Shown here piece after piece: positions 51,179 to 60,051 of a stretch of DNA of 64,000 nt. The stretch is from an uncultured Eubacteriales bacterium (GTDB lineage Bacteria; Bacillota; Clostridia; Oscillospirales; Oscillospiraceae). The stretch's first letter is position 1. Each line of letters begins with the position of its first letter. The stretch covers positions 210,340 through 274,339 of the forward strand of contig UQUO01000001.1 in assembly GCA_900544295.1 (NCBI GenBank). Direction: 5' to 3'. A model generated the notes under the pieces. The model was given only the letters and a program-made list of their open reading frames with translations, ran no database searches and was not told where the DNA came from. The position numbers and the translations under genes are program-made.

Positions 51179-51325
51179 TCATGCCTCGATATACAGCTCC
51201 TCCGTGCGTCTCTGCGCCTCCATGAGCAGCCGCGCCGCCTCCAGCGGCTCGCCTGCCTCCAGCTTCCTGAGCGCGTCCGTCATCGCGTTGAAAAGTATGT
51301 GGTACAGCCTCTCAAAATCCGGCAT
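51179..51325 (-). CDS. Small protein of unknown function, 48 residues
   Basis: The start ATG 51325 is preceded by GGGAGG/AGGAG; the longer frame to 51385 covers the promoter region. The product is one or two amphipathic helices (MPDFERLYHILFNAMTDALR, then EAARLLMEAQRRTEELY). It is divergent from the RHH regulator gene 110 bp away and may be controlled by it. Confidence 0.6.
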   Translation of the reverse strand: MPDFERLYHILFNAMTDALRKLEAGEPLEAARLLMEAQRRTEELYIEA

Positions 51326-51434
51326 CTCTCCTGCCTCCCGAAAATGTTTTGACGTCTGATTGACGTCATAACTGCATATTAACACAATTCACACATAAAA
51401 TGAACATAAATTGTGTGTAATATGAGGTTATTTT

Positions 51435-51602
51435 ATGGCAATCAAGAGTTTGACGATAAGAATAGACGACACGCTGCTTGACAAGCTCCACGTCGTCGCC
51501 GATTACGAGGGCCGCTCCGCCAACAGCCAGGTGCTCATCCTCATCCGCAACTGCGTCAGGGAGTATGAGAAGGAAAACGGGGAGATCGAGACCAAGCGCT
51601 GA
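51435..51602 (+). CDS. Ribbon-helix-helix (Arc/CopG-type) DNA-binding protein
   Basis: This 55-residue protein starts at ATG 51435. The N-terminal strand IKSLTIRIDDTLLDKL is followed by two helices (ADYEGRSANSQVLILIRNCVREYEKE), the standard RHH dimer fold, with an acidic tail. The intergenic region 51326-51434 is AT-rich with the dyad-like repeats TTTGACGTCTGATTGACGTC and AATTCACACATAAAATG. These repeats are possible operators. Confidence 0.8.
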   Translation: MAIKSLTIRIDDTLLDKLHVVADYEGRSANSQVLILIRNCVREYEKENGEIETKR

Positions 51603-51630
51603 GCCGGGCGGCGCCATACAAAAAACGAAA

Positions 51631-51670
51631 AGCGCTTCGCATGCCCTGCGGCAGGCGAAGCGCTCTTTTT
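51631..51670. terminator. Terminator after the RHH gene
   Basis: AGCGCTTCGC and GCGAAGCGCT form a 10-bp stem with a 14-nt loop, followed by CTTTTT. It also serves the convergent transporter remnant. Confidence 0.88.
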
Positions 51671-52415
51671 ACAGGCTGAAGGCCGGCCAGAACTTGATAA
51701 GGGCCCAGCCCAGGAGCGTCATCTCCGCTATTATTATGGCGGAGAGCACGATGCCCCGTTTTGCCAGGAAGGAGGGCTTGAGCCCGTAACCCACGGGAAT
51801 GGCCCGTATCGAGGTCGGCATGGTGAAGGACAGGTTGATGCCTATCGCCGTTATATACAGCAGCGGCGTGGCGTTTGTCCCAAGGGCGGACGCGATGGAC
51901 ATGGTGATGGGCAGGCACATCGAGGCTGTCGCCCCGTTGCTGGTGAGGTCGCTCATGGCAAGCGTGAAGGTCACTATGACAAACACCAAACCCGCTGTCC
52001 CGCTTATCCCCGCCCCGCCTATGAGGGTACCTATCGCCACGTCGGCGCCCGTTCCGGTCAGCAGCTTGCCCAGAGAGAGCGCGCCGCCGAACATGTACAG
52101 CAGGCCCCAGTCCACACCGCGCTCCACCGTCTTCCAGTTTACTATGCGGCGGCTCGATTTGCCCGGTATAAGGAACAGGATTATGGCACAGGCGGCGAAC
52201 GCATAAGCTGGCGCCAGGCCCGGCAGCAGCTCCGCATACAGGCTCCTTGTGAAAGCCAGGATTATTGCCGTCAGGAACACCAGGAAGCACAGCCCCTCGT
52301 CCCTCGTCATGCGCCCCATACCGGCCCGCACGCTCGCCAGATATTCCCGCGAGCCGGCAAGCTGCATGTTCTTGGGGCTTATATTCCAATAACGCCCACC
52401 ATTGAAGTAGTATAC
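51669..52415 (-). pseudogene. DASS/SLC13-family sodium:dicarboxylate or sulfate symporter, N-terminus missing
   Basis: About 248 codons cover the C-terminal half of the transporter, with GVDWGLLYMFGGALSLGKLL, SDLTSNGATASMCLPI (the SNT-type sodium motif) and AIGINLSFTMPTSIRAI. Full members have 450-500 residues. Upstream of 52415 the frame stays open to 52736 but codes for unrelated sequence with no start or ribosome site, so the 5' half has been replaced. Confidence 0.75.
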
Positions 52416-52525
52416 GGTTATCTCACAAGCAGCGAAGGCATAAAAAATCCTACGATAGTCAACTTCAAAAAGCTGGTCGAAGCCGAGTTTGCAAAAATAC
52501 GGCAGTATGACCCGCTCGCCTAGGA

Positions 52526-52565
52526 TGAAAAAAGCCCCCGTCCTGTTTCCGCAGGACGGGGGCTT
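52526..52565 (-). terminator. Terminator of tyrS
   Basis: AAGCCCCCGTCCTG and CAGGACGGGGGCTT form a perfect 14-bp stem with a 6-nt loop, followed by T6 on the minus strand. Confidence 0.93.
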
Positions 52566-52570
52566 ATGGT

Positions 52571-53791
52571 TTATTTCATTATCGCCTTGTTGAAGTTCTT
52601 CTTGCCTCTCTTGAGGACGACGCCGGCTTTCAGGTCGGCTTCGGTGAAGGCCTTGGCTATGTCGTCTACCTTCTCGTCGTTTGCCGTCACGCCGCCCTGC
52701 TGGACGTTGCGGCGGGCGTCGCTCTTCGAGCTGCACAGGCCCGTCTTTACCAGCAGCGTCAGGATATCTACCGCGCCGTCGGTGAGGTCCTCGGCGCTTA
52801 TCTCCGTCTCAGGCATGTGCTCCGTGCCGCCACCGCCGAAAATGGCGCGCGCGCCGGCCTTCGCCTTCTGCGCCTCCTCCTCGCCGTGGACAAGCGCCGT
52901 AAGCTCCGTGGCAAGTATCTCCTTCGCCTCGTTCAGCTGCGCGTCCTTCCACTTCGACATCTCGTCTATCTGCTCCAGAGGCAGGAAGGTCATCTTGCGC
53001 AGGCAGTTGATGACGTCCGCGTCGTCGATATTCCGCCAGTACTGGTAGAACTCAAAGGGGCTGGTCTTGTTCGGGTCGAGCCACACCGCGCCGGACTGCG
53101 TCTTGCCCATCTTCTTGCCCTCGCTCGTCAGCAGCAGCGTGATGGTCATGCCGTAGGCGTTCTTGCCCAGCTTGCGCCTTATGAGCTCCGTGCCACCCAG
53201 GATGTTCGACCACTGGTCGTCGCCGCCGCACTGCATGACGCAGTTGTACTCCTTGAACATGTGGTAGAAGTCGTAGGACTGCATTATCATGTAGTTGAAC
53301 TCCAGGAAGGAGAGGCCCTTCTCCATGCGCTGCTTGTAGCACTCGGCGCGCAGCATGTTGTTCACGGAGAAGTGCGCGCCCACGTCGCGCAGCAGCTCGA
53401 TATAGTTGAGACCGAGCAGCCAGTCGGCGTTGTCCAGCATGAGGGCCTTGCCCTCGGAGAAGTCTATGAACTTCGCCATCTGGACCTTGAACTTGGCGGC
53501 GTTCTCCTGTATCTTCTCCTGCGTCAGCATCTGGCGCATGTCGGTACGGCCCGAGGGGTCTCCGACCATGGTCGTGCCGCCGCCCAGCAGGGCTATGGGC
53601 CTGTTGCCCGCGAGCTGGAGCCGGCGCATGAGGTTAAGGGCCATGAAGTGGCCGATGTGGAGAGAATCCGCCGTCGCGTCAAAGCCTATATAGAACGTAG
53701 CCTTGCCCGCGTTTATGAGCTCCCGTATCTCCTCCTCATCCGTCACCTGCGCGATCAGCCCGCGCGCCCTGAGTTCCTCGTAAATCTGCAT
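52571..53791 (-). CDS. tyrS: Tyrosyl-tRNA synthetase
   Basis: This 406-residue class I synthetase charges tRNA-Tyr. The start is ATG 53791 ([19 protein letters not shown] upstream). The nucleotide motif [11 protein letters not shown] lies near residue 43, [13 protein letters not shown] near 70 and the KMSKS loop KMGKTQSG near 230. A C-terminal S4-like RNA-binding domain (about 345-406) has [14 protein letters not shown] variation. Length fits the TyrZ-like/bacterial class. It is transcribed alone with its own terminator. Confidence 0.95.
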   Translation of the reverse strand: MQIYEELRARGLIAQVTDEEEIRELINAGKATFYIGFDATADSLHIGHFMALNLMRRLQLAGNRPIALLGGGTTMVGDPSGRTDMRQMLTQEKIQENAAKFKVQMAKFIDFSEGKALMLDNADWLLGLNYIELLRDVGAHFSVNNMLRAECYKQRMEKGLSFLEFNYMIMQSYDFYHMFKEYNCVMQCGGDDQWSNILGGTELIRRKLGKNAYGMTITLLLTSEGKKMGKTQSGAVWLDPNKTSPFEFYQYWRNIDDADVINCLRKMTFLPLEQIDEMSKWKDAQLNEAKEILATELTALVHGEEEAQKAKAGARAIFGGGGTEHMPETEISAEDLTDGAVDILTLLVKTGLCSSKSDARRNVQQGGVTANDEKVDDIAKAFTEADLKAGVVLKRGKKNFNKAIMK

Positions 53792-53829
53792 CGATCTTTC
53801 CCCTTCATATTTCAATTTTTGCCTTTAGA

Positions 53830-54219
53830 TTATTTGCCTATTATCTCCGCCGCCTTGTCGGCGCACCACTCGCAGAAGCCATAACATACGCTGTGGTCAT
53901 CATCGCTCATGGCCAGCAGATCTTCGCAGCGGATGGCGCCGAACTTCTCTTTGAATTCAGCGGCAAGCTGCTTCGTCGCCATGGCGACCCTGCCGCCCGG
54001 CTTGCCCATGCCGTCCGCGCCGACGGTCATGCCTATGGCCAGCACCGCGCCGCAATAGGCGCCGCAGGCCTCGCCGCAGCGCAGGCCGCCGCCCATGCCG
54101 GTGCTCAGGGCCTTCGAGGTCTTCTCATCCAGACCCGTCAGCTCATCCAGCGCCACAACGACGCTCTGCGCACAGTTGAGGGTATCCTTCAGCTCTTTTG
54201 CCTTCTCGCCGTAGGTCAT
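53830..54219 (-). CDS. C_GCAxxG_C_C family protein
   Basis: This 129-residue protein is named for its Cys pattern, seen here as NCAQSVVVAL near residue 15, GGGLRCGEACGAYCGAVLAIG near 44-64, and C-terminal RCEDLL, VCYGFCEWCADKA. Members are probable redox or metal-binding proteins found in anaerobes; the biochemical role is unknown. It starts 2 bp after the recN stop codon and may be translated with it. Confidence 0.85.
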   Translation of the reverse strand: MTYGEKAKELKDTLNCAQSVVVALDELTGLDEKTSKALSTGMGGGLRCGEACGAYCGAVLAIGMTVGADGMGKPGGRVAMATKQLAAEFKEKFGAIRCEDLLAMSDDDHSVCYGFCEWCADKAAEIIGK

Positions 54220-54221
54220 TT

Positions 54222-55931
54222 CTATATTCCCCCTTTGTATTCGCTCGCCGCGTCGAGCTGCTCTGCAGCACTCGCCAGCGTCGTGTCCGTTATGTTCGCC
54301 CCGCCGTGGAGCCGAGCCAACTCGCGGATGCGGCCCTCGCGCTCCAGCGGTGTGACCTTGGTATACGTCCTGCCGTCCCGCTCCGTCTTCTCAATGCGGA
54401 AGTGCGTATCGGCCATGGCGGCTATCTGGGGCAGGTGCGTCACGCAAATGACCTGCTTCTTTTTCGAGAGCCGCGCCAGCTTCTCGGCCACGCGCTGGGC
54501 CGCGACGCCGGAAACGCCCTCGTCTATCTCGTCGAACACCATTGCAGGCGTGCCGTCCCGCTCCGAGAGCACGTCCTTCATCACAAGCATGATGCGCGCA
54601 AGCTCGCCTCCGGAGGCTATCTTCGATATCCGCCCCGGCGCCTCGCCCGCGTTAGCGGACATGAGGAAGCGCACCTCGTCCATGCCAGTGGCGTCAAAGC
54701 CAGGCTCGCCCTCCAGGGGGACTATCTCCGTCTCAAAGCGCACGGAGGGCATGGAAAGCTCCCTCAGGCCCTGCTCTACGCGCTGCCTGAGCTCTTCGCC
54801 CGCGGCGCGGCGGAGCTGCGAGAGCTCTTTTGCGGAATTATACGCCGCTTTCTTCCTTTTTGCAAGCTCGGCTTCGAGTTCGCGGCGCTTTTCTTCGGAG
54901 CCGTCCAGCTCCTCCAGGCCCCTCTGCGCAGCCTCCAGCAGCGCAGCGAGGCCGGCCTCGTCTGCGCCGTATTTTTTCTCCAGCCGCCGGAGCTGACTGA
55001 GGCGCGTCTCCAGCGCGTCGTACTCGCCGGGGGAAAAGTCCAGGCTCTCCCTGAAATCACGCAGGCGCTCCGCCGCGTCCTCTATAGAGGCGCGGGCGCT
55101 CTCTATTTCAGCCAGGGCCTCGTCCAGCTCCGGAGCCAGGGACGCCGCGCGCTCCGTCCAACCGGAGGCGTTTCCCGCCTGCTCCGCCGCGCTGTCCTCC
55201 CCGCCGTAGAGCGCCTCATAGGCCGCGTCCAGGGCCTCGGTCAGCTTTTCGGAGTTGCGCAGGAGCTCGCGCCGGGCCAGCAGCTGCTCCTCCTCGCCCG
55301 GGCGGATGTTCGCCGCCGCCAGTTCGTCGGCGGTCATGCGGTATTCGCGCTCCCGCCGCTCGCGTTCGGCCTCCGTCATCTCCAGCTTCCTGAGCGCCGA
55401 AAGGGCCTGCCTGTATTCCTCGTACAGCCTGCCCTGCCGCTCCAGCTGCGGCGCGAGCCCCGCAAAGCCGTCCAGGTAATCGCGGTGCCGCGTCTCGTCC
55501 ATCAGCTGGCGGCCGTCGTTCTGGCCGTGGATATCCAGCAGCAGCGCGCCAAGCTGCCGCAGCTCGGCCGCAGTGACGTTCTCCCCGTTCACGAGCGCCG
55601 AGCTCTTGCCCTCGGCGCTTATGCGGCGGCGGATGACTATGCGCTCGCCCTCGCCGGTGTCCGGGTCGTACTGCCCCACGGGTTCGAGGTCGTGCTCCAC
55701 CAGCCAGCGCGCGGCGCGCTCGTCGTCAAAGACGGCGGAGACGGCCGCGTTCTGCGCGCCGGTTCGCACGAGCTCCCGGCTAGCCCTCGCGCCGAGGATG
55801 GCCTCAAGCGAGTCTATGACTATGCTCTTGCCCGCGCCCGTCTCGCCGGTCAGGACGTTAAGCCCCGGCCCCGGCTCTATGTCCGCCCGCTCTATGACTG
55901 CGATATTCTCAATGTGGAGCTCTGTCAGCAT
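54222..55931 (-). CDS. recN: DNA repair protein RecN
   Basis: This 569-residue SMC-like ATPase acts in double-strand-break repair. Walker A is GETGAGKSIVIDSLEAILG at residues 29-47, a long coiled coil spans about 160-370, the ABC signature-like IASGGELARIMLV is near 460 and Walker B is MVFDEIDEGVSG near 487. Length and layout are normal. It is downstream of argR in the conserved nusB-recN cluster. Confidence 0.95.
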   Translation of the reverse strand: MLTELHIENIAVIERADIEPGPGLNVLTGETGAGKSIVIDSLEAILGARASRELVRTGAQNAAVSAVFDDERAARWLVEHDLEPVGQYDPDTGEGERIVIRRRISAEGKSSALVNGENVTAAELRQLGALLLDIHGQNDGRQLMDETRHRDYLDGFAGLAPQLERQGRLYEEYRQALSALRKLEMTEAERERREREYRMTADELAAANIRPGEEEQLLARRELLRNSEKLTEALDAAYEALYGGEDSAAEQAGNASGWTERAASLAPELDEALAEIESARASIEDAAERLRDFRESLDFSPGEYDALETRLSQLRRLEKKYGADEAGLAALLEAAQRGLEELDGSEEKRRELEAELAKRKKAAYNSAKELSQLRRAAGEELRQRVEQGLRELSMPSVRFETEIVPLEGEPGFDATGMDEVRFLMSANAGEAPGRISKIASGGELARIMLVMKDVLSERDGTPAMVFDEIDEGVSGVAAQRVAEKLARLSKKKQVICVTHLPQIAAMADTHFRIEKTERDGRTYTKVTPLEREGRIRELARLHGGANITDTTLASAAEQLDAASEYKGGI

Positions 55932-55953
55932 CCCGCTCTTGCCTCTTTCCCTC

Positions 55954-56403
55954 TCAGAACAGCTTTCTTATCTCCTCGCAGAACTGCTCCGCGCTCTTCA
56001 CGTCGCGCATGGCTAGGAACACCGTGTCGTCCCCGGCGACGGTGCCGACGAGCGAGGGCAGCTCCATGCCGTCCATGGCGGAGCTGGCCGCCGAGGCTAG
56101 GCCCGGGAGGGTCTTGAGCACGATGAGGTTCATGGCCGTGTCGCAGGACACGACGCCCTCTTTAAATATCTTGCGCAGTTTCTCATTGTGACTGGCGGCC
56201 TCGTCCTGCGCGGGCTGGGCGTAGCGGTAGCGCCCGCTGGGCGAGAGCTCTTTCACCAGGCGCAGCTCCTTGATGTCGCGGGAGAGCGTGGCCTGCGTAC
56301 TTTTCACCCCGAGCTCGGAGAGCGCCTGCATTAGCTGGTTTTGCGTCTCAATGTCCTTGGCCGCTATTATCTCCAGTATGATGTTCTGCCTTGCTCTTTT
56401 CAT
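55954..56403 (-). CDS. argR: Arginine repressor
   Basis: This 149-residue regulator has a winged helix-turn-helix (LSELGVKSTQATLSRDIKELR near residues 28-48) and a C-terminal oligomerisation/arginine domain with VGTVAGDDTVFLAMRD near 118. It controls arginine metabolism as a hexamer. No arg genes are in the window; its position between nadK and recN is the standard one in Firmicutes. Confidence 0.94.
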   Translation of the reverse strand: MKRARQNIILEIIAAKDIETQNQLMQALSELGVKSTQATLSRDIKELRLVKELSPSGRYRYAQPAQDEAASHNEKLRKIFKEGVVSCDTAMNLIVLKTLPGLASAASSAMDGMELPSLVGTVAGDDTVFLAMRDVKSAEQFCEEIRKLF

Positions 56404-56448
56404 TCCAAACCCTCCTATTTTCCGGTCATGCTGGCCCCTGGGGGGCTA

Positions 56449-57294
56449 TCAGGCTCTTGTAAGTTTGCTGAGCGCGGTGTCGTAAAAACTTCTGACCTCC
56501 ATATCGGCCATTATCAGCGTGTTGCCCGACCAGCGCGCGCGCACCTCATCGCCGCTGCCGAGGACAAGCCCCTCCGATCCATCCACCGAGAGCACGGCGC
56601 GGCGGCCGCGCAGGCGCTCAGGGATGACCGTGACCGTCCGCTCCGGCGAGAGCACGAAGGATTTTGCCGCCATGATATGGGCGCAGATGGGCGTGACGAT
56701 GATATTGGCCGCCTCCGGCTCCACGATGGGGCCGCCGGCGGACATGGAATAGGCCGTAGAACCGGTGGGCGTCGCGATGATGACGCCGTCGCCGGCGAAA
56801 TCCGTTATCTCCGTATCGTCCGCGCGGACGGTGAGGCCGATGCAGTTGACGTCGCTCTTCACCACGGCGTCGTTCAGGGCGCAGTCGCGGACTACCTCGC
56901 CGTCGGCGCGGTGGAGCTCGATGTCGAGCATCATGCGCAGGCTCTGCCGGTAGCCGCCCGCAGCGGCGCGGCGGACGAGCTCTATGTCCTCTGGCTCCAG
57001 CCCTGCCATGAAGCCCTTGGTGCCGACGTTGACGCCGAGCAGGGGTATCCTCATGCCCAAGGTCTGCCTCGCGACATGCAGGAAGGTACCGTCCCCGCCG
57101 AAGGAGATTATGAGCTCCGCCTCCTCCGCCGCGCGGCGCAGCGGGACCATGTTCGAGTCCCCCGGCACGTCCACAAACACCGGGGAGACGACCGTCTCGC
57201 GCCCATCAAGCTCCAGCAGCTCCTTTGCGCGGTTGGTGAGGACAAGGCCCCTGTCGCGGTAGGGGTTCGGGGCCAGGACGATTTTTTTCATCAC
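56449..57294 (-). CDS. nadK: NAD kinase
   Basis: This 281-residue cytoplasmic enzyme makes NADP from NAD and ATP or polyphosphate. The GGDGTFLHVAR motif is near residue 67, NDAVVK near 140 and the glycine-rich DGVIIATPTGSTAYSMSAGG near 170-190. It overlaps tlyA by ATGA. This is the housekeeping kinase; the AcoX protein at 21627 is a distant relative with a different role. Confidence 0.95.
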   Translation of the reverse strand: MMKKIVLAPNPYRDRGLVLTNRAKELLELDGRETVVSPVFVDVPGDSNMVPLRRAAEEAELIISFGGDGTFLHVARQTLGMRIPLLGVNVGTKGFMAGLEPEDIELVRRAAAGGYRQSLRMMLDIELHRADGEVVRDCALNDAVVKSDVNCIGLTVRADDTEITDFAGDGVIIATPTGSTAYSMSAGGPIVEPEAANIIVTPICAHIMAAKSFVLSPERTVTVIPERLRGRRAVLSVDGSEGLVLGSGDEVRARWSGNTLIMADMEVRSFYDTALSKLTRA

Positions 57295-58091
57295 TTCGCC
57301 AGCTCTCTGTGGGACGCGGCGACTATCTCGGCAGCGTCCGGGATGGGGGCCTCGAAGGCGCCCTTTTTGAGGTAAGCCAGGTATTCGATATTGCCCTCGG
57401 GGCCGCGCACGGGCGAGTAGTCCAGACCCATGACGCTGTAGCCCAGGCCGGGGGCGGCCTCCAGGAAATCGCGCAGCACGCGCTCATGGACGGCGGCGTC
57501 GCGCACGACGCCCTTCTTCCCAACGTCCTCGCGCCCCGCCTCGAACTGCGGCTTTATGAGGCAGACCACCGGCGCGCCCTCGCGCAGCAGCGTATGCACC
57601 GCGGGCAGCACGAGGCGCACCGAAATGAAACTGAGGTCCATGACGGCCATGTCCATGGCCTCAGGGAACATCTCCGGCGTGAGAGCGCGCGCGTTCGTGC
57701 GCTCCATGACCACGACGCGGCTGTCGCTCCTCAGGCTCCAGGCCAGTTGGCCGTAACCCACGTCCACAGCGTAGACCTTCGCCGCACCGTTTTTGAGCAG
57801 CACGTCCGTGAAGCCGCCCGTCGAGGCGCCGCAGTCTATGCAGGTGAGGCCCTCGGGCGATATTGGGAACACGCGCAGGGCCTTCTCCAGCTTGAAGCCG
57901 CCCCGGGAGACATAGGGGCAGGCCGAGCCGCGCACTTCTATGGCAGCGTCCTCCTTTACCGGCATGCCGGGCTTGTCCGCCCGCTGGCCGTTCACGAAAA
58001 CGAGGCCGCTCATTATCGTGGCGCGCGCCTTCTCCCTGCTCTCGAAGTGGCCGAGCTCCACCAGGCGCTGGTCCAGTCTCGTGCCGCTCAT
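57291..58091 (-). CDS. tlyA: TlyA-family rRNA methyltransferase/hemolysin-like protein
   Basis: 266 residues from ATG 58091, which overlaps the dxs stop (ATGA); the long upstream frame is antisense-like read-through. It has an N-terminal S4 RNA-binding domain (RLDQRLVELGHFESREKA) and an FtsJ-type methyltransferase domain with SAM motif CIDCGASTGGFTDVLL near residue 80 and the catalytic-tetrad Lys and Asp positions (MDLSFISV near 150). It 2'-O-methylates rRNA. Typical position after dxs. Confidence 0.93.
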   Translation of the reverse strand: MSGTRLDQRLVELGHFESREKARATIMSGLVFVNGQRADKPGMPVKEDAAIEVRGSACPYVSRGGFKLEKALRVFPISPEGLTCIDCGASTGGFTDVLLKNGAAKVYAVDVGYGQLAWSLRSDSRVVVMERTNARALTPEMFPEAMDMAVMDLSFISVRLVLPAVHTLLREGAPVVCLIKPQFEAGREDVGKKGVVRDAAVHERVLRDFLEAAPGLGYSVMGLDYSPVRGPEGNIEYLAYLKKGAFEAPIPDAAEIVAASHRELAK

Positions 58092-59917
58092 GCCATCAGC
58101 TCCTTTGCGGCCGCAGCTATGCCCGCGGCGTCGATCCCCGCCAGAGCGCGGAGCTTTTCCGTCCCGCCCTGGCCGACTATGCCCTCGCCCAGATTCAGCA
58201 GGCGGCACTTGAAGCCCGCCTGGCCTCCGGCGGCGGCGAGGATACGCCCACCTATGCAGCCCGAGGCGCATACCTCCTCCGCCACGACCAGCCTGCCGCA
58301 GTCCCGCGCCGCAGCCAGCAGCGGCTCCGCCTCCAGCGGCAGTACGCGGCCTATTTTGAGGACGCGGGCAGATATGCCCTCCGCCTCAAGCGCGCGCGCC
58401 GCGCCCAAGGCCTCGTTTATCATCGTTCCGTAGGCGGCGATACACACGTCCCCGCCCTCGCGCAGGCATTCTAGCGCCTGTGCGCCGCCTTCACGATACT
58501 CGCCCTCGCCGCCGCGGGGGTAGCGGACAGCCACGGGACCGCTCTCTGCAAAAAGCGCTCGCTCCAGCATGTCCTCCGCCTCGCGGAAGGAGGCGGGGCA
58601 CCAGACCGTCATGCCCGGCACCGCGCCCAGGTAGGCGATATCAAAGACGCCGTGGTGCGTCTCCCCGTCCTCGCCGACCAGCCCGGCCCGGTCCACGCCG
58701 AGCACAACGTGCAGGCGCAGGAGCGCCACGTCGTGGATGAGCATGTCGAAGCCGCGCTGCAAAAAGCTCGAATACACGCAGGCCACGGGGATGAGCCCCT
58801 CTTTTGCCATGCCCGCCGCCATCACCACGGTGTGGCCCTCGGCGATGCCCGTATCAAAAAAGCGCTCCGGGTACTTTGCAGCGAAACCTGCAAGGCCGGT
58901 GCCGTCTGCCATCGCCGCCGTCAGCGCGCAGACGCGCCCGTCCCGCTCCGCAGCGCGGCACAGCGCCGAGCCCACCGCAGCGGAAAAACTGCCGCCGCTC
59001 TTTCTGGCCACGCCCTTGGCGGGGTCGAATGGGCCGACGCCGTGGTAAAGCTCCGGGTCCAGCTCCGCGCGCGGATAGCCCCGGCCCTTGCGGGTAATGA
59101 CGTGCAGCAGCACGGGCACGCGCATATCCCGCGCCCAGGCTATGGCGCTCTCCAGCGCGGCGACGTCATGCCCGTCTATGGGACCGAGGTAGTAAAAGCC
59201 CAGGTCGTCAAACATATTCTCGGGCAGGATGGCGTCCTTCACGCCCTCCTTGACCCTGTGTGCCAGCTCGTACACCGGCTTCACGCGGCCCACGGTGCTG
59301 CGGTACCAGCGCTTAAAGGCGAAGTAGCCCGGTTTCACGCGCATACGGCTGAGCAATTTCGCCATGCCGCCGACGTTTGAGCCAATGGACATCGCATTGT
59401 CGTTCAGAATGACCACAAGCGGCTCACCGCTCTGCCCGGCGTTCGAGAGGCCCTCGTAGGCCAGGCCGCCAGTCAGCGCGCCGTCGCCTATGACGGCGAC
59501 CACGTCATAATCCTCCCCCAGGCGCGTGCGCGCGCGGGCCATGCCCAGCGCAACGGAGACGCTGTTAGAAGCGTGGCCTGCGATAAAGGCGTCCGCACGG
59601 CTCTCCGAGGGCTTGGGAAAGCCGGAGATCCCCCCATACTGCCTCAGCCCTGCAAAGCCCTCCCGCCGCCCGGTCAGCAGCTTGTGGGTATAGCACTGAT
59701 GGCCGACATCGAAAACTATCCTGTCGCGGAATGGGTCGTAGACCCTGTCGAGCGCCACGGTGAGCTCCACCGTGCCGAGATTTGAGGCCAGATGGCCGCC
59801 CGTTTTAGAAACATTTTCTATGAGAAAAGCACGTATCTCCGAGCACAGGGCCGGAAGCTGTTCCTCCGGCAGCGCACGGAGCGCGGCTATGTCGTTAACA
59901 TTTTCAAGTATTGACAA
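58088..59917 (-). CDS. dxs: 1-deoxy-D-xylulose-5-phosphate synthase
   Basis: This 609-residue ThDP enzyme condenses pyruvate and glyceraldehyde 3-phosphate, the first step of the MEP isoprenoid route. The N-terminal FDVGHQCYTHKLLTGR is near residue 68, the ThDP motif GDGALTGGLAYEGLSNAG near 142-160, and DRAGLVGEDGETHHGVFD near 410. It is slightly shorter than the usual 620 residues. It has its own promoter after the terminator at 59978. Confidence 0.96.
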   Translation of the reverse strand: MSILENVNDIAALRALPEEQLPALCSEIRAFLIENVSKTGGHLASNLGTVELTVALDRVYDPFRDRIVFDVGHQCYTHKLLTGRREGFAGLRQYGGISGFPKPSESRADAFIAGHASNSVSVALGMARARTRLGEDYDVVAVIGDGALTGGLAYEGLSNAGQSGEPLVVILNDNAMSIGSNVGGMAKLLSRMRVKPGYFAFKRWYRSTVGRVKPVYELAHRVKEGVKDAILPENMFDDLGFYYLGPIDGHDVAALESAIAWARDMRVPVLLHVITRKGRGYPRAELDPELYHGVGPFDPAKGVARKSGGSFSAAVGSALCRAAERDGRVCALTAAMADGTGLAGFAAKYPERFFDTGIAEGHTVVMAAGMAKEGLIPVACVYSSFLQRGFDMLIHDVALLRLHVVLGVDRAGLVGEDGETHHGVFDIAYLGAVPGMTVWCPASFREAEDMLERALFAESGPVAVRYPRGGEGEYREGGAQALECLREGGDVCIAAYGTMINEALGAARALEAEGISARVLKIGRVLPLEAEPLLAAARDCGRLVVAEEVCASGCIGGRILAAAGGQAGFKCRLLNLGEGIVGQGGTEKLRALAGIDAAGIAAAAKELMA

Positions 59918-59977
59918 GGCTAATACCTCTTATTACCTTTTTCCCTTCAAGGGCAAAACTGCTCTTTATAACAATGT

Positions 59978-60018
59978 ATCAAAAACCGCCCGGATTTTCA
60001 ATACGCTCCGGGCGGTTT
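59978..60018 (-). terminator. Terminator of the nusB-ispA operon
   Basis: AAACCGCCCGGA and TCCGGGCGGTTT pair over 12 bp with a 12-nt loop, then TTTTTGATAC follows on the minus strand. It lies between ispA and dxs; the TTATAA stretch at about 59969 may be the dxs -10 box. Confidence 0.88.
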
Positions 60019-60051
60019 ATCTGCATATTCATACATCTTGCCTAACTTTTC

